Below are positions 8,538 through 18,231 of a stretch of 64,000 bases of DNA, piece by piece. Location of the stretch: positions 6,634 through 70,633 of the forward strand of contig CAAGAX010000037.1 of NCBI GenBank assembly GCA_900767915.1, written 5' to 3'. The notes beneath the pieces are model-generated. The model had not been told where the DNA came from. It made no database searches and was given only the letters and a program-made list of their open reading frames with translations. Each line of letters opens with the position of its first letter. Within the stretch, counting starts at the first letter, position 1. This DNA comes from Acholeplasmatales bacterium (GTDB lineage Bacteria > Bacillota_I > Bacilli_A > Acholeplasmatales > Anaeroplasmataceae). Both the position numbers and the translations under genes were made by a program.

Positions 8538-9374
8538 ATGAAAAAAATAGAAACACATCTTATAACTCAAGAAGTTAAAAGATTATGTATTGAAGCAGCT
8601 ACCATTATTAAAGATGATGTTTTAAATGAAATTAGAAAAGCCAGTAAAAATGAATGTGGACTGGCTAAGAATATATTAGAACAAATTATCTTAAATGATG
8701 AGTTAGCAAAAAAGGAAAATATACCAATGTGCCAAGACACTGGAATTACTGTTGTTTTTGTTGAGCTTGGTAATGAAGTGTTCATTAATGGATCATTATA
8801 TGATGCGATTAATGAAGGAGTAAGAGAAGGATATTTAGAAGGATACTTAAGAAAAAGTGTTGTTAAATCTCCTTTAAATAGAATTAATACTAAGGATAAT
8901 ACTCCTGCCATTATACACACAAAACTTACAATAGGCGATACATTAAAGATTACAGTATGTCCAAAGGGTGCAGGAAGTGAAAATATGAGTAAGGTTAAGA
9001 TGCTTCTTCCTGCAGATGGAATAGGTGGTATTGAAAATTTTGTTGTTGAAACAATAAAAGAAGCAGGTGGTAGAGCCTGTCCACCTTTAATTGTTGGAGT
9101 AGGAATTGGTGGAGACTTAGAAAAATGTGCTCTATTAGCTAAGGAAGCATTATTACGAGATATTAATGATTCATCAAATGATATTGATGCTAAAAAATTA
9201 GAAGATGATTTATTAGAAAAAATAAATTCTACAAATATTGGGCCTATGGGTCTTGGAGGAAAAACAACAGCATTCAAGGTTAAGGTTAATACATATCCAT
9301 GTCACATAGCCTCATTACCAGTTGCAGTAAATATTCAATGTCATGCATCAAGACATAAGGTGGTGATTCTATGA
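8538..9374 (+). CDS. Class I fumarate hydratase (tartrate dehydratase-like), alpha subunit
   Basis: About 278 residues forming the N-terminal catalytic half of an oxygen-sensitive [4Fe-4S] hydro-lyase. The cluster-binding and substrate motifs are visible: PMCQDTG near residue 65, CPKGAGSEN near 145, and ACPPLIVGVGIGG near 180. I choose the ATG at 8538, since GAGG lies 7 bases upstream; the ATG at 8532 is too close. The stop overlaps the beta-subunit start by four bases. With the malic enzyme downstream, the likely substrate is fumarate/malate rather than tartrate, but the families cannot be told apart by eye. Confidence 0.85.
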   Translation: MKKIETHLITQEVKRLCIEAATIIKDDVLNEIRKASKNECGLAKNILEQIILNDELAKKENIPMCQDTGITVVFVELGNEVFINGSLYDAINEGVREGYLEGYLRKSVVKSPLNRINTKDNTPAIIHTKLTIGDTLKITVCPKGAGSENMSKVKMLLPADGIGGIENFVVETIKEAGGRACPPLIVGVGIGGDLEKCALLAKEALLRDINDSSNDIDAKKLEDDLLEKINSTNIGPMGLGGKTTAFKVKVNTYPCHIASLPVAVNIQCHASRHKVVIL

Positions 9375-9898
9375 TAATTGAATATCCTAAGGATAAAGAT
9401 AAACTAAAAGATATTAAAGCTGGAGATGTAATTGAATTTACTGGTATTATATATACCGCAAGAGATGCAGCTCATATGCGCATTAGAAAAATGCTTGATA
9501 ATAAAGAGAAATTACCAGTTGACTTTAATAATTCTTTTATCTATTATGCTGGTCCTACACCTACAAAGCCTGGACATGTAATAGGATCAATTGGCCCTAC
9601 TACTTCTTCAAGAATGGATTCATTTTGCAGTATGATGAAGGAGCTTAATGTTGTAGGTACAATTGGTAAAGGTCCTAGAAGTAAAGAGTGCACAGAATAT
9701 TATATAAATAATAAAATTTTATATTTTATTACTACAGGTGGTTGTGGTGCTCTACTAGCTAAGTCTGTTAAAGAAGCAAAGGAAATTGCATTTTTAGATT
9801 TAGGTCCAGAATCTATTAAAAAATTAAAAGTAGAAAATTTCAAAATGATATGTGCTATAGATTATTATGGAAATAATATATTTGGAGGAGAAAAATGA
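9371..9898 (+). CDS. Class I fumarate hydratase, beta subunit
   Basis: A 175-residue protein matching the C-terminal swivelling domain of class I fumarases. Motifs include the GPTPTKPGHVIGSIGPTTS segment near 60-78 and the GKGPRSKEC and TGGCGALLA segments that contact substrate. It overlaps the alpha subunit by four bases upstream and the malic enzyme by four downstream. Alpha and beta together form the active dehydratase that interconverts fumarate and malate. Confidence 0.87.
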   Translation: MIIEYPKDKDKLKDIKAGDVIEFTGIIYTARDAAHMRIRKMLDNKEKLPVDFNNSFIYYAGPTPTKPGHVIGSIGPTTSSRMDSFCSMMKELNVVGTIGKGPRSKECTEYYINNKILYFITTGGCGALLAKSVKEAKEIAFLDLGPESIKKLKVENFKMICAIDYYGNNIFGGEK

Positions 9899-11079
9899 GT
9901 TTAAAGGAAGATGCACTAAAATTACATAAGGAAAATCATGGAAAGCTAGAGATGAAATCAAAGGTTAAAATTGAAAATCAAAACGATTTATCACTAGCAT
10001 ATACACCAGGTGTTGCATTTGTTTGCAAAGAAATTGAAGCAAACAAGGATTTGGCATATGATTACACATCAAAATCAAATATGGTTGCAGTTATTACTGA
10101 TGGTTCTGCTGTTTTAGGATTAGGTAATATTGGTCCATACGGTGCTATACCAGTTATGGAGGGTAAATCTATATTGTTAAAGGAATTAGCCGGAGTAGAT
10201 TCTTTCCCATTATGCTTAAAAACACAAGATGTTGAAGAAATTATAAAAATTTGTAAAGCATTAGAGCCTACCTTAGGTGCTATTAATTTAGAGGATATTT
10301 CAGCACCACGCTGTGTTACAATTGAAAGAAGATTAATACAAGAAATGGATATACCAGTATTCCATGATGATCAACATGGTACTTCTATCATAGTTGCCTC
10401 AGCATTCTTAAATATTGCTAGATTAACAAAAAGAAATCTTAAGGATATGACAGTTGTATTATCTGGTACAGGAGCTGCCGGATCAATGGTAGCTAAAATG
10501 CTTAAGAAAATAGGCGTTGGAAAAATTTATGCTTATAACATTACTGGTGTTGTTGATAAAAATAAATATGATACATATGACTTTTTAATTAAAGAATTAC
10601 TTGATGAAAATGTATTTGATACACCATTAAATCATGATAATACTCTTGCTAGTATAATGAAAAATGCTGATGCATTTGTTGGTGTTTCTGCTCCTAACTT
10701 AGTATCTAAGGAGATGGTAAAATCAATGAATCAAAAGCCTATTATTTTCGCTATGGCTAATCCTAATCCAGAAATACCATATGATGATGCTAAAGAAGCT
10801 GGTGCTTATATTGTTGGTTCTGGAAGAAGTGATTATCCAAATCAAATCAATAACGTTTTAGCTTTCCCTGGAATATTTAAGGGTGCACTTGCAGTAAAAG
10901 CAACAAAAATAAATGAAGAAATGAAATTGGCAGCTGCATATGCAATATCATCAATTATTAAAGATGATGAATTAACTCCTGATTATATTGTTCCATCAGC
11001 TTTTGATAAAAGAGTTGTTGAAGCCGTTAGTAAGGCTGTAATGGAATCAGCAATAAAAACTGGTGTAGCTAAAAAATAA
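9895..11079 (+). CDS. NAD(P)-dependent malic enzyme
   Basis: A 394-residue short-form bacterial malic enzyme that oxidatively decarboxylates malate to pyruvate. The N-terminal domain has the AYTPGVAFVC tyrosine motif and the catalytic-lysine region GAIPVMEGKSILLKELAGVD. Metal ligands lie in EDISAPRC and FHDDQHGT. The Rossmann motif is GTGAAG near residue 190. It is translated right after the fumarase subunits (ATGA overlap), so the three genes form a fumarate-to-malate-to-pyruvate route giving CO2 and NAD(P)H. A hairpin terminator follows. Confidence 0.92.
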   Translation: MSLKEDALKLHKENHGKLEMKSKVKIENQNDLSLAYTPGVAFVCKEIEANKDLAYDYTSKSNMVAVITDGSAVLGLGNIGPYGAIPVMEGKSILLKELAGVDSFPLCLKTQDVEEIIKICKALEPTLGAINLEDISAPRCVTIERRLIQEMDIPVFHDDQHGTSIIVASAFLNIARLTKRNLKDMTVVLSGTGAAGSMVAKMLKKIGVGKIYAYNITGVVDKNKYDTYDFLIKELLDENVFDTPLNHDNTLASIMKNADAFVGVSAPNLVSKEMVKSMNQKPIIFAMANPNPEIPYDDAKEAGAYIVGSGRSDYPNQINNVLAFPGIFKGALAVKATKINEEMKLAAAYAISSIIKDDELTPDYIVPSAFDKRVVEAVSKAVMESAIKTGVAKK

Positions 11080-11092
11080 AAATTATATATTT

Positions 11093-11128
11093 AAAGCATT
11101 TAGATTAATTTCTATAATGCTTTTTTTT
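11093..11128 (+). terminator. Terminator after malic enzyme
   Basis: AAAGCATT (11093-11100) pairs with AATGCTTT (11116-11123) and is followed by a T run. Confidence 0.8.
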
Positions 11129-11581
11129 ATACAAAAAAGATGATAATTCTAGTATCATTTTAAGCTATTTCTATAAAAGTAATCTATAATCAAAAAAGTT
11201 TATGTCAGGCAAAAATATCGACTATATGCTTAAAATAATTTGTTTCATATATTCTATTTATATCAAAATATGTTTTATGTTTTCAAACTAAAGGTGATAT
11301 ACTATCTTTTCCATTGATAACATAATAATTATTTTAAATAATTCTAGATACATTATAATTAATATCACTAAAATGTAAAAATTTTTATAATAATTTTTAT
11401 AGAAATTATTAATATTTGAAAAATATGTTATTAAATACTCGCCTTTTTTTAGATAGATAATTTACATTATATGGTATAGCTATCTATTTTTTTATTTTTA
11501 AAATTTCTAGAGTGATATCAAAAAAGAGATACCCTAAATAATCGTGACTGATCTTTTATCTAAAATTAATGTCATACCAGC
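11129..11581. other. AT-rich intergenic region without a recognised gene
   Basis: About 450 bases of very AT-rich DNA between two convergent transcription units. I see no open frame above about 20 codons with a ribosome site and no tRNA-like fold. One weak hairpin with a following T run (TAGATAG at about 11451 pairing with CTATCTA near 11482) could be a further plus-strand terminator. Confidence 0.5.
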
Positions 11582-11613
11582 AAAAAAAAGCCCAATCAAT
11601 AATGATTGGACTT
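11582..11613 (-). terminator. Terminator after the membrane-uL15 gene
   Basis: An inverted repeat with CCCAATCA (11591-11598) and TGATTGGA (11603-11610) is followed on the minus strand by a run of T. It lies just after the stop at 11621. Confidence 0.85.
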
Positions 11614-11620
11614 AATTTAA

Positions 11621-14110
11621 TTAATGATAAACCTTAATTACTGTACAGCTTAAGCATAATAGAATTTGTAATGCATCTTCATCAAAGTACTCTGCATAGA
11701 TTGTAAGCTTTCTATCCATTGTACCTCTAGCTTTAATATGAATTACATTTCCTTTTGTAACAACATGCTTAGACTTTAAAGTATCAATATCAACAACTTC
11801 ACCATCTTCAAAGTGATTGCATAATGTATCTAGATATACAGTTGCCTCTACTTCTTCTTCCTCAAGTGCATCTGATTGAATTGATGGAAGGAATTGTTCT
11901 AAATTAGTTGGCATTTCTTCAGAAATCATTTCTGCACTCATTAGATTATGTAAATAATCTTGTGATAATCCTAATGAGCCAAGAATTGCTTCACCATTTG
12001 GAATTAATGATGACATATAATTTGTTGGCTCAAATTTTCTCTTAGGCTTAACTTCACGATTTGCCATCATCATATCAACTAATTCCTTGAAGTACTTTAA
12101 GCCTCTAGGAGAACGAACCTTAATCATAACTGGAACATCAGCATATTGCTTCTTTTCTCCACAATCTCTAAAATGATACTTAGGATATTGTGAAACTAAT
12201 GCAGGATCTAATGCTAAATAAACCTTTAAAGTCTTTCCACCTAATGCTACCTTTGCAACTAATCCCTTATATCTAAATGTCTCACATCTAGCAGAAATTC
12301 TTCCCTTTGCACGATACATCATTAAATAGTTTTTAACTTCATTATAGTATTCCTTAGTTTCATAAGGAGCGAACATCATCTTTGTATTGAATCTCTTCTT
12401 AATCTTCTTTGGAGTACCATTTTCATCTACTGCTACATATTCTTGTACTTGAATATTCTTAGTGATATCATCTGGTGACTTAGTTTCTTCTACAGGTTCT
12501 TCATCATTATTTTCATCTTCAGTCTCATCTAAATCATCAGCCTCATCATCTTCTTCATCAGCTTCATCCTCAGGTTCATCCTCAGTTTCTTCTTCTGATA
12601 ATTCCTCAGTAGATTCTTTTACAGGTTCTTCTGCAGGTTCTTTAACAACCTCTTCAGTTACTTCTTCAACCTCATCATTATCATCATTTAGCATGTCATT
12701 TAATACGTCATCGTCATAAACAAATTCTTCATCTTGTTTTTCTTCTTCAGTATCTTGTGACTTTTCTTCATCTTGAGCCTTTAAAGCTTCCTCTTCTTTC
12801 TTTTCTTGCTCTCTCTTTAAAGTCGCTTCACGAATTTCAATCATTGGATCATAGCTCATTAAACGAATTGCTTGAATAACAGCAGATACAATGAATAAAA
12901 TTGCAATAAAGATGAATAAAATTAATAATGATAAATTAGTAGCTAGTGTAGCAAATCCACCACCAAAAATCAAAAGCATTAAGAAATATGGAATAATTAA
13001 TGATGATGCTAATAATGATGATACTAGTAAGCTATCAACTCTTACTATTCTATCACTCTTAAAGTCTCTAAACACAAACATTAAAGCTATTAAAGAAACA
13101 ACACCTACGATTGAAAAATAATTCAATACTGTACTAAATGTTTGAAGCTTAACACCAAAAATCTTTGTGAATGCAGTTGATCCAGATGCGTATGAAGCAG
13201 CAACACCAAATACAACTACTAAAACTGCTCCAACGAAAATCCATAATGAAGAATCATATTTCTCATATACATCCATAAAATAAGATCTAACCTTATGTTC
13301 TGTATACTTATAATTCTTACCCTTAGTATATGAAACAGCTCTAACTAATAATCCAGCAGCACATAATGCACATGTTAATACAATTATCTTAGCATAGAAA
13401 GCACCAACTTCACTCATTGCAAGAACGAATAAATATAAAGATGCTACAAAACCTACTGAAAGAGCGAAATCAAATATATTTGCTCCATATTTTTCACTAG
13501 GATCTACAACTAAGGAAGGTAAAAGTACTAAAACAACTACTGCAAATAATCCACCAATAAGTAGATATTTGAAATTAGTAAGATTTTTCAATACACCAAT
13601 TGAAGCAGTTACATTATTAGCTGCTAAAATAGTTCCAACTAGAGAAACTAAAGCACCAACTAATAGAATTAACAATGGATTATACTTATTTGCGATAGCT
13701 GCAAAATAGTATCTAAAAGATGTATATTCCTTTTGATCATCTACAAAAATAAATCTAACAATAAGCTCTAATAGTAATATACCACAAGCAACGAAAAATA
13801 CTATTGCATGCTTTGAATGGTATCCATTACATAAAGAAATTATTGCAAGCATTAGTGATGAACAAAATCCTACAACCCTACAAAAATCCAAGAAGTTAAT
13901 TTCCTTTGTGAATAACTTAGATATTCCAACAACAGCCAATCCTAAAAGACCAACCATTAAAGCACCTAGTCCAATATCTATTATTGTGTCAGAAAGCATA
14001 CCTTTTCTAATATAGAAAAAGAATGAAGCCACAAAAACAGCTGCAAGAATTACGATGCTAGGAATTATTCCAAAAGACTTGAAATAACTTTTAATGAAAT
14101 TTTTTCTCAC
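11621..14110 (-). CDS. Polytopic membrane protein with acidic linker and uL15-like C-terminal domain
   Basis: An 829-residue protein in three parts. Residues 1 to about 430 hold roughly 12 hydrophobic segments. Residues about 435-560 are a highly acidic Glu/Asp linker. Residues about 565-690 are a basic globular domain, and the last 75 residues match the C-terminal core of ribosomal protein uL15, with the 'DGEVVDIDTL..KSKHVV..' and 'G.MDRKLTIYAEYF' pattern. Similar proteins are, from memory, annotated in gut Firmicutes only as uL15-family, with no known role. The start is GTG with GGAG/GAGG upstream. It stands alone with its own promoter and terminator. Function is not known; a membrane-tethered RNA- or ribosome-binding role is inference. 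Confidence 0.8.
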   Translation of the reverse strand: MRKNFIKSYFKSFGIIPSIVILAAVFVASFFFYIRKGMLSDTIIDIGLGALMVGLLGLAVVGISKLFTKEINFLDFCRVVGFCSSLMLAIISLCNGYHSKHAIVFFVACGILLLELIVRFIFVDDQKEYTSFRYYFAAIANKYNPLLILLVGALVSLVGTILAANNVTASIGVLKNLTNFKYLLIGGLFAVVVLVLLPSLVVDPSEKYGANIFDFALSVGFVASLYLFVLAMSEVGAFYAKIIVLTCALCAAGLLVRAVSYTKGKNYKYTEHKVRSYFMDVYEKYDSSLWIFVGAVLVVVFGVAASYASGSTAFTKIFGVKLQTFSTVLNYFSIVGVVSLIALMFVFRDFKSDRIVRVDSLLVSSLLASSLIIPYFLMLLIFGGGFATLATNLSLLILFIFIAILFIVSAVIQAIRLMSYDPMIEIREATLKREQEKKEEEALKAQDEEKSQDTEEEKQDEEFVYDDDVLNDMLNDDNDEVEEVTEEVVKEPAEEPVKESTEELSEEETEDEPEDEADEEDDEADDLDETEDENNDEEPVEETKSPDDITKNIQVQEYVAVDENGTPKKIKKRFNTKMMFAPYETKEYYNEVKNYLMMYRAKGRISARCETFRYKGLVAKVALGGKTLKVYLALDPALVSQYPKYHFRDCGEKKQYADVPVMIKVRSPRGLKYFKELVDMMMANREVKPKRKFEPTNYMSSLIPNGEAILGSLGLSQDYLHNLMSAEMISEEMPTNLEQFLPSIQSDALEEEEVEATVYLDTLCNHFEDGEVVDIDTLKSKHVVTKGNVIHIKARGTMDRKLTIYAEYFDEDALQILLCLSCTVIKVYH

Positions 14111-14142
14111 TTACCTCATCTCCTATATAAAATTGTAACTTA

Positions 14143-14171
14143 ATTTTAATATTTTTTAAACTTTTTTTCAA
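14143..14171 (-). promoter_or_regulatory. Promoter for the membrane-uL15 gene
   Basis: TTGAAA (14166-14171) and TAAAAT (14143-14148) are 17 bases apart on the minus strand, about 35 bases upstream of the GTG start. Confidence 0.55.
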
Positions 14172-14347
14172 GATATATATGCTTAAAAACATACAAAAAA
14201 CAACATTTTTTGCATTTTTTATAAATTAAAACAATTTCAAATATTAATTGAAATGAAAAAAATACAATAAGTAGGTAAAATGACGAAAAAATTGATACCG
14301 TATTTTAATTTATATATATTTCAAGGATTAGTTTAAATTTAATGAAA

Positions 14348-15304
14348 TTACTTATCTAAAGACTCAAATCTATCAATAATTTTACCAACTAATGGATGTC
14401 TTACAACATCAGCCTTCTCAAAAACAATATATCCTACTTCTTTAAGATCCTTCAAAAGCTCAGCTGATATTTTTAATCCTGATTTTTTTGATGATGGTAA
14501 ATCAACCTGAGAAATATCACCAGTAACTATCATTTTTGAATTGAAGCCCATTCTTGTCAAAAACATCTTTAATTGATCAATTGTAGCATTTTGAGCCTCA
14601 TCAAGAATAATACATGCATTATCTAATGTTCTTCCTCTCATATAGGCTAATGGAGCTATTTCAATAATTTGCTTTTCTATTAAACCTTCAACCTGCTCTA
14701 CTCCAAGCATATCATATAAAGCATCATATAAAGGCCTTAAATATGGATCAACCTTTTCCTTCAAATCACCAGGTAAAAAGCCTAAAGATTCTCCAGCTTC
14801 TACTGCAGGTCTAGTTAGAATTATTTTTTCAATATTTCCTTTTTTTAATTCAGAAACTGCATAGCATACTGCTAAATAGGTTTTTCCTGTTCCAGCTGAA
14901 CCTATTGAAAAAATCAAATCCTTTTTATATAAGCATTTAACATAATCATTTTGCTTTAAGGTTTTAGCATAAATAGGCTTATTGTGAACACTATAACAAA
15001 TTGGTTTACGATTATTTAAAAATTCAATATAATTATTCTCATTATGCTCTAAAACTATTTGATGAATATAATAAACATCTCTTGGAGTAATTCTAATACC
15101 TTTATCAACCATTTTAATAAATAATTTAAAAATAGAATTCAATTCACATAAAACATTATCATTTGTAGAATCACATAAAATACTATCACCATGGATATCA
15201 ATTGCTACAGAATAAATATCCTCTAAAATGCTAATATTTGAATTATTAATTCCTAAGATAGATCTAATAGTATCTAAATTTTCAATTTTTGTTTCAAGTC
15301 TCAT
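14348..15304 (-). CDS. phoH: PhoH-like ATPase
   Basis: A 318-residue PhoH-family P-loop ATPase. Walker A is GSAGTGKTYLA near 140, Walker B is CIILDEAQNAT near 233, and MTGD-like sensor residues follow in 'MIVTGDISQVDLP'. The N-terminal 115 residues match the small domain seen in Firmicute PhoH. The family is often linked to RNA metabolism near ybeY. Its start overlaps the yqfD stop by four bases, and the order yqfC-yqfD-phoH is the same as in Bacillus subtilis, although no ybeY or yqfF follows here. Confidence 0.92.
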   Translation of the reverse strand: MRLETKIENLDTIRSILGINNSNISILEDIYSVAIDIHGDSILCDSTNDNVLCELNSIFKLFIKMVDKGIRITPRDVYYIHQIVLEHNENNYIEFLNNRKPICYSVHNKPIYAKTLKQNDYVKCLYKKDLIFSIGSAGTGKTYLAVCYAVSELKKGNIEKIILTRPAVEAGESLGFLPGDLKEKVDPYLRPLYDALYDMLGVEQVEGLIEKQIIEIAPLAYMRGRTLDNACIILDEAQNATIDQLKMFLTRMGFNSKMIVTGDISQVDLPSSKKSGLKISAELLKDLKEVGYIVFEKADVVRHPLVGKIIDRFESLDK

Positions 15305-16365
15305 ATAATGTCTTCCTTACTAAAAATTCCAATTGATGATGTCATTTTTACAATATATATAATGCGAAATGCACTATCAGTTTCTTCTATACTTCTTTCA
15401 TAAATATCATCAATTTTTTCTGAATTTAATATTTTGTTATCTTCAAAATTTTGGTAAATATTAGAAATTGCTTTTTTTCTAGCACTTTCAATATCGTATG
15501 TTTTAATTATAACATTTTTTTCAATTTCTTCAATTTTTTTAACTTGAAAGATAGAAAACAAATTAAATACTATATTTTCACTTGAATCATAATTTGAAAA
15601 TTTATTTTTATTAAATGTAAACGAATTACCAAGAAAATCAAATGAAGTATAATTAATTTTATTTCCGTAGTTTATTTCACTTTGCTCTTTAGGAATAGTT
15701 TCAACAATTCTTTTATAATTAGTTGCGCAAACATATCCTCTAGCCCCATTGCCTGTATCCTTAATTAGTAAATCACCCTTATGAATATATTGATTCTTAG
15801 ATACAAGTAGCTTTCCATTAGAAGCATAGGATGTAGAAACAATTCCGTCACAAGAAGCATAAATATTACCTAAAGGTGTTTCTATCCTCTTATTATTATC
15901 ATTAGAAACTATTTCAACTTTAATTTTATTGTTTTTTTGTTCTACAGATATATATGAATATTCTATATAGTCATGCCCAAGTTGTGATGATAATAGATTA
16001 TAATCTAAATTAGAGAATTTAAACCAAAATAAAGAAACTAAGGAAGAATCAATTCTAGATTCAATTTCAGAATTAATAGGAGTTTCCTCAGTAAAATATA
16101 TTTCATCAACCCTATATTTATTAATGTAAATTATAGAAAATAATAAAATAATTCCTGTAATAGCTAAATAATAGGTTTTAAAGAATAATTTTAGCTTTGC
16201 TGAATTTGATTCTAGTATTTCATATGGTATTTTTTGCTTTTTGATTTTTTTTAATTCTGAATAATCTAGCTCAAAGGATGCATAGTCCTGTTCAATTTCA
16301 ACATTTTTAGTATTTATTTTATTATGTATACGAAAAAAATCAGATTTAATCATTCTAATTTTCAT
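15301..16365 (-). CDS. yqfD: Sporulation protein YqfD
   Basis: A 354-residue membrane protein of the YqfD family. The first 68 residues are cytoplasmic, one hydrophobic segment spans about 69-86, and the rest is predicted outside the membrane. In endospore formers the gene is under the mother-cell factor sigma-E and is needed for normal sporulation. Here it sits between yqfC and phoH exactly as in Bacillus, with one base between yqfC and yqfD. Sequence conservation is moderate, so the call rests partly on synteny. Confidence 0.8.
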   Translation of the reverse strand: MKIRMIKSDFFRIHNKINTKNVEIEQDYASFELDYSELKKIKKQKIPYEILESNSAKLKLFFKTYYLAITGIILLFSIIYINKYRVDEIYFTEETPINSEIESRIDSSLVSLFWFKFSNLDYNLLSSQLGHDYIEYSYISVEQKNNKIKVEIVSNDNNKRIETPLGNIYASCDGIVSTSYASNGKLLVSKNQYIHKGDLLIKDTGNGARGYVCATNYKRIVETIPKEQSEINYGNKINYTSFDFLGNSFTFNKNKFSNYDSSENIVFNLFSIFQVKKIEEIEKNVIIKTYDIESARKKAISNIYQNFEDNKILNSEKIDDIYERSIEETDSAFRIIYIVKMTSSIGIFSKEDII

Positions 16366-16366
16366 G

Positions 16367-16555
16367 CTAATCTTCCTTTATTGTAATTTTACGAATCGTT
16401 CCTGAAATAATAGCTTCATTAGGTGTTAAGCTTACTATTTTCAAATTAGAACCTTCAATTATAATTTCCATTAGCTCTATTAAATCATGATTAATCTGAT
16501 TTATTTGTAAATAATTGTCTATACATAAATATTTTTGATTCATTTCTAAATGCAT
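16367..16555 (-). CDS. yqfC: Sporulation protein YqfC (YabP/YqfC family), short
   Basis: Only 62 residues; Bacillus YqfC has about 93. The conserved C-terminal core is present, an 'IIIEGSNLKIVSLTPNEAIISG' strand-turn pattern. The missing part is the N-terminal basic region. The ATG has a GGTGA ribosome site 5 bases upstream and an in-frame TAA precedes it, so this is the true length. The next gene is yqfD, and the partner relation supports the identity. Confidence 0.75.
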   Translation of the reverse strand: MHLEMNQKYLCIDNYLQINQINHDLIELMEIIIEGSNLKIVSLTPNEAIISGTIRKITIKED

Positions 16556-16595
16556 TGAATCACCATATTATAATATGAAATTTAATATTAAGTTG

Positions 16596-17243
16596 TTAGT
16601 CTCTTTTAAATTCTAATATTTCTTTTGTTGTAGGATGAGGAAAAGATAAATAATATGCCTCAAGTGGAAAAGAATCATTATTTATAGATAATACACTTCC
16701 GTACTTTATATCACCATATAATGGATGACCTATATTAGACATTTGACATCTAATTTGATGAAATCTACCAGTATGAAGAATAATATCAACATCTGTAACT
16801 AAAATATTTTTAATTTTATAGCTTTTAAGAGCCTTATATTCTAAGTAAGCATACTGACCTTTAGCTGATATATATGCTTTTCTTTCTTTTTCATTTTTTA
16901 GTATATAGTCTTCTAATTTAATATAATTATCGTTATCTAATAATCCTTCTACTGTAGCTTTGTATTTTTTCATAAATGTATGATTTTTAATTGATTCACT
17001 TAATCTAGCTGCAGCCTTTGATGTTTTCGCAAAAACCATAATACCACTAGTATTAATATCAAGCCTATGTACTAAGCCAAGGTATACATTGCCTGGCTTA
17101 TTGTATTTTTCTTTTATATAATCCTTTATAATTGATAACATATCTTCTTTATTAGAGCCATCAGCCTGAGACAAAATCCCTTTTGGCTTATATACTACTA
17201 TTATATGATTATCTTCATAAATTATATCTAGCATATTATTCAT
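16596..17243 (-). CDS. RluA-family 23S/tRNA pseudouridine synthase
   Basis: A 215-residue pseudouridine synthase lacking an S4 domain. The catalytic motif HRLDINTSG carries the Asp nucleophile, followed by FAKTSKAAARLSE and the RFHQIRCQM motif of the family. It is short for the RluA group, having only the catalytic domain. The start overlaps the LysR gene by eight bases with AAGGA as ribosome site, so the two may be co-transcribed. The RNA target cannot be read from sequence. Confidence 0.85.
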   Translation of the reverse strand: MNNMLDIIYEDNHIIVVYKPKGILSQADGSNKEDMLSIIKDYIKEKYNKPGNVYLGLVHRLDINTSGIMVFAKTSKAAARLSESIKNHTFMKKYKATVEGLLDNDNYIKLEDYILKNEKERKAYISAKGQYAYLEYKALKSYKIKNILVTDVDIILHTGRFHQIRCQMSNIGHPLYGDIKYGSVLSINNDSFPLEAYYLSFPHPTTKEILEFKRD

Positions 17244-18114
17244 TTATCCTTCTTAATATTTCAATTATAGAGTTTAAATTTTCTCTATGACTTGTAATTT
17301 TATTATATATTAAATAAAAATTTTGACAGGGGGTAAAATTTAAAAGCTCTATTCTTTTAACTAAGCCTTCTTTTTCAAAGTGTATAGCTGCCGATTGATA
17401 CATAAATCCTACACCATCAATACTATTAATAATATCAGCCATAACTGTAGGAGAATTAGAATATATTATTCTTTTTGATTTGACTTTAATATTTTTATTT
17501 TTTAATGCTTGAGCTACAGAATTATATATTCCTGATAAATCATCTGGAAATATAATAGGATAGGAATTAAGATGCTCTCTTGTTATTCTATCTTTATTTT
17601 TAAACGATCCATTTGATGATACCACCACATTAATTCTTTCACTACAAATTTGAATAGATTCAAATATAGAGCTATCAAAGCTATTATCTATTATTCCAAA
17701 ATCAATTCTTCCTGCTGAAATATCATTAAACAGCTTTTGAGAATCTATTATAGATAATTCATTATTAATAATTGATCTATATAATTCTTTTAATTCATCT
17801 TTATATCTTATCATAGAAAATGATGAAGGAGTAATCGCATACTTATCTAGCATAGAACTATTAGCTTTAGAAATTGTATTAATTAACAGCTCATTTTCTT
17901 CTTTTATTCTTAACGCATATTCATATAGGATATTTCCAGCAGTAGTTAGCTTAAATGTTTTAGAATCTAAAAATAATGTAATATTATATTCATTTTCTAA
18001 TGATTTAATATGATGCGTAACTGCAGGCTGGGTAATATAAAGCTTATTTGCTGTTCTTGTATAATTCTTTTCTTCTAATAAAGTTAAGAATGTAATAAGT
18101 CTATTGTCAATCAT
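17236..18114 (-). CDS. LysR-family transcriptional regulator
   Basis: A 292-residue regulator with an N-terminal winged helix-turn-helix (residues 1-60: NYTRTANKLYITQPAVTHHI pattern) and a C-terminal ligand-binding domain with two lobes. The gene reads away from lon and in the same direction. Its target is unknown, and the next gene is a pseudouridine synthase, which gives no clue about the ligand. Confidence 0.85.
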   Translation of the reverse strand: MIDNRLITFLTLLEEKNYTRTANKLYITQPAVTHHIKSLENEYNITLFLDSKTFKLTTAGNILYEYALRIKEENELLINTISKANSSMLDKYAITPSSFSMIRYKDELKELYRSIINNELSIIDSQKLFNDISAGRIDFGIIDNSFDSSIFESIQICSERINVVVSSNGSFKNKDRITREHLNSYPIIFPDDLSGIYNSVAQALKNKNIKVKSKRIIYSNSPTVMADIINSIDGVGFMYQSAAIHFEKEGLVKRIELLNFTPCQNFYLIYNKITSHRENLNSIIEILRRINE

Positions 18115-18187
18115 TTTAACACCATTTCCTTTAAATCAAGTATATTAGTATTTTTTATGAAAGTCAATTAAATAATAATTATTTTTT

Positions 18188-18222
18188 ATAATAAAAATGA
18201 CTACTATAAGTAAATAGTAGTC
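18188..18222 (-). terminator. Terminator after lon
   Basis: GACTACTAT (18199-18207) and ATAGTAGTC (18214-18222) form a perfect stem, followed on the minus strand by a T-rich tract just after the lon stop. Confidence 0.85.
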
Positions 18223-18231
18223 ACCATTTTA

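Noticed and set aside
8567..9277. Long minus-strand open frame opposite the fumarase alpha gene
   Set aside because: It is a shadow of the coding strand. The plus frame has all class I fumarase motifs, and the minus frame has none and no ribosome site.
12462..12719. Ser-rich plus-strand open frame
   Set aside because: It mirrors the Glu/Asp codons of the acidic linker in the membrane-uL15 gene. Ser repeats come from the reverse complement of GAA/GAT codons.
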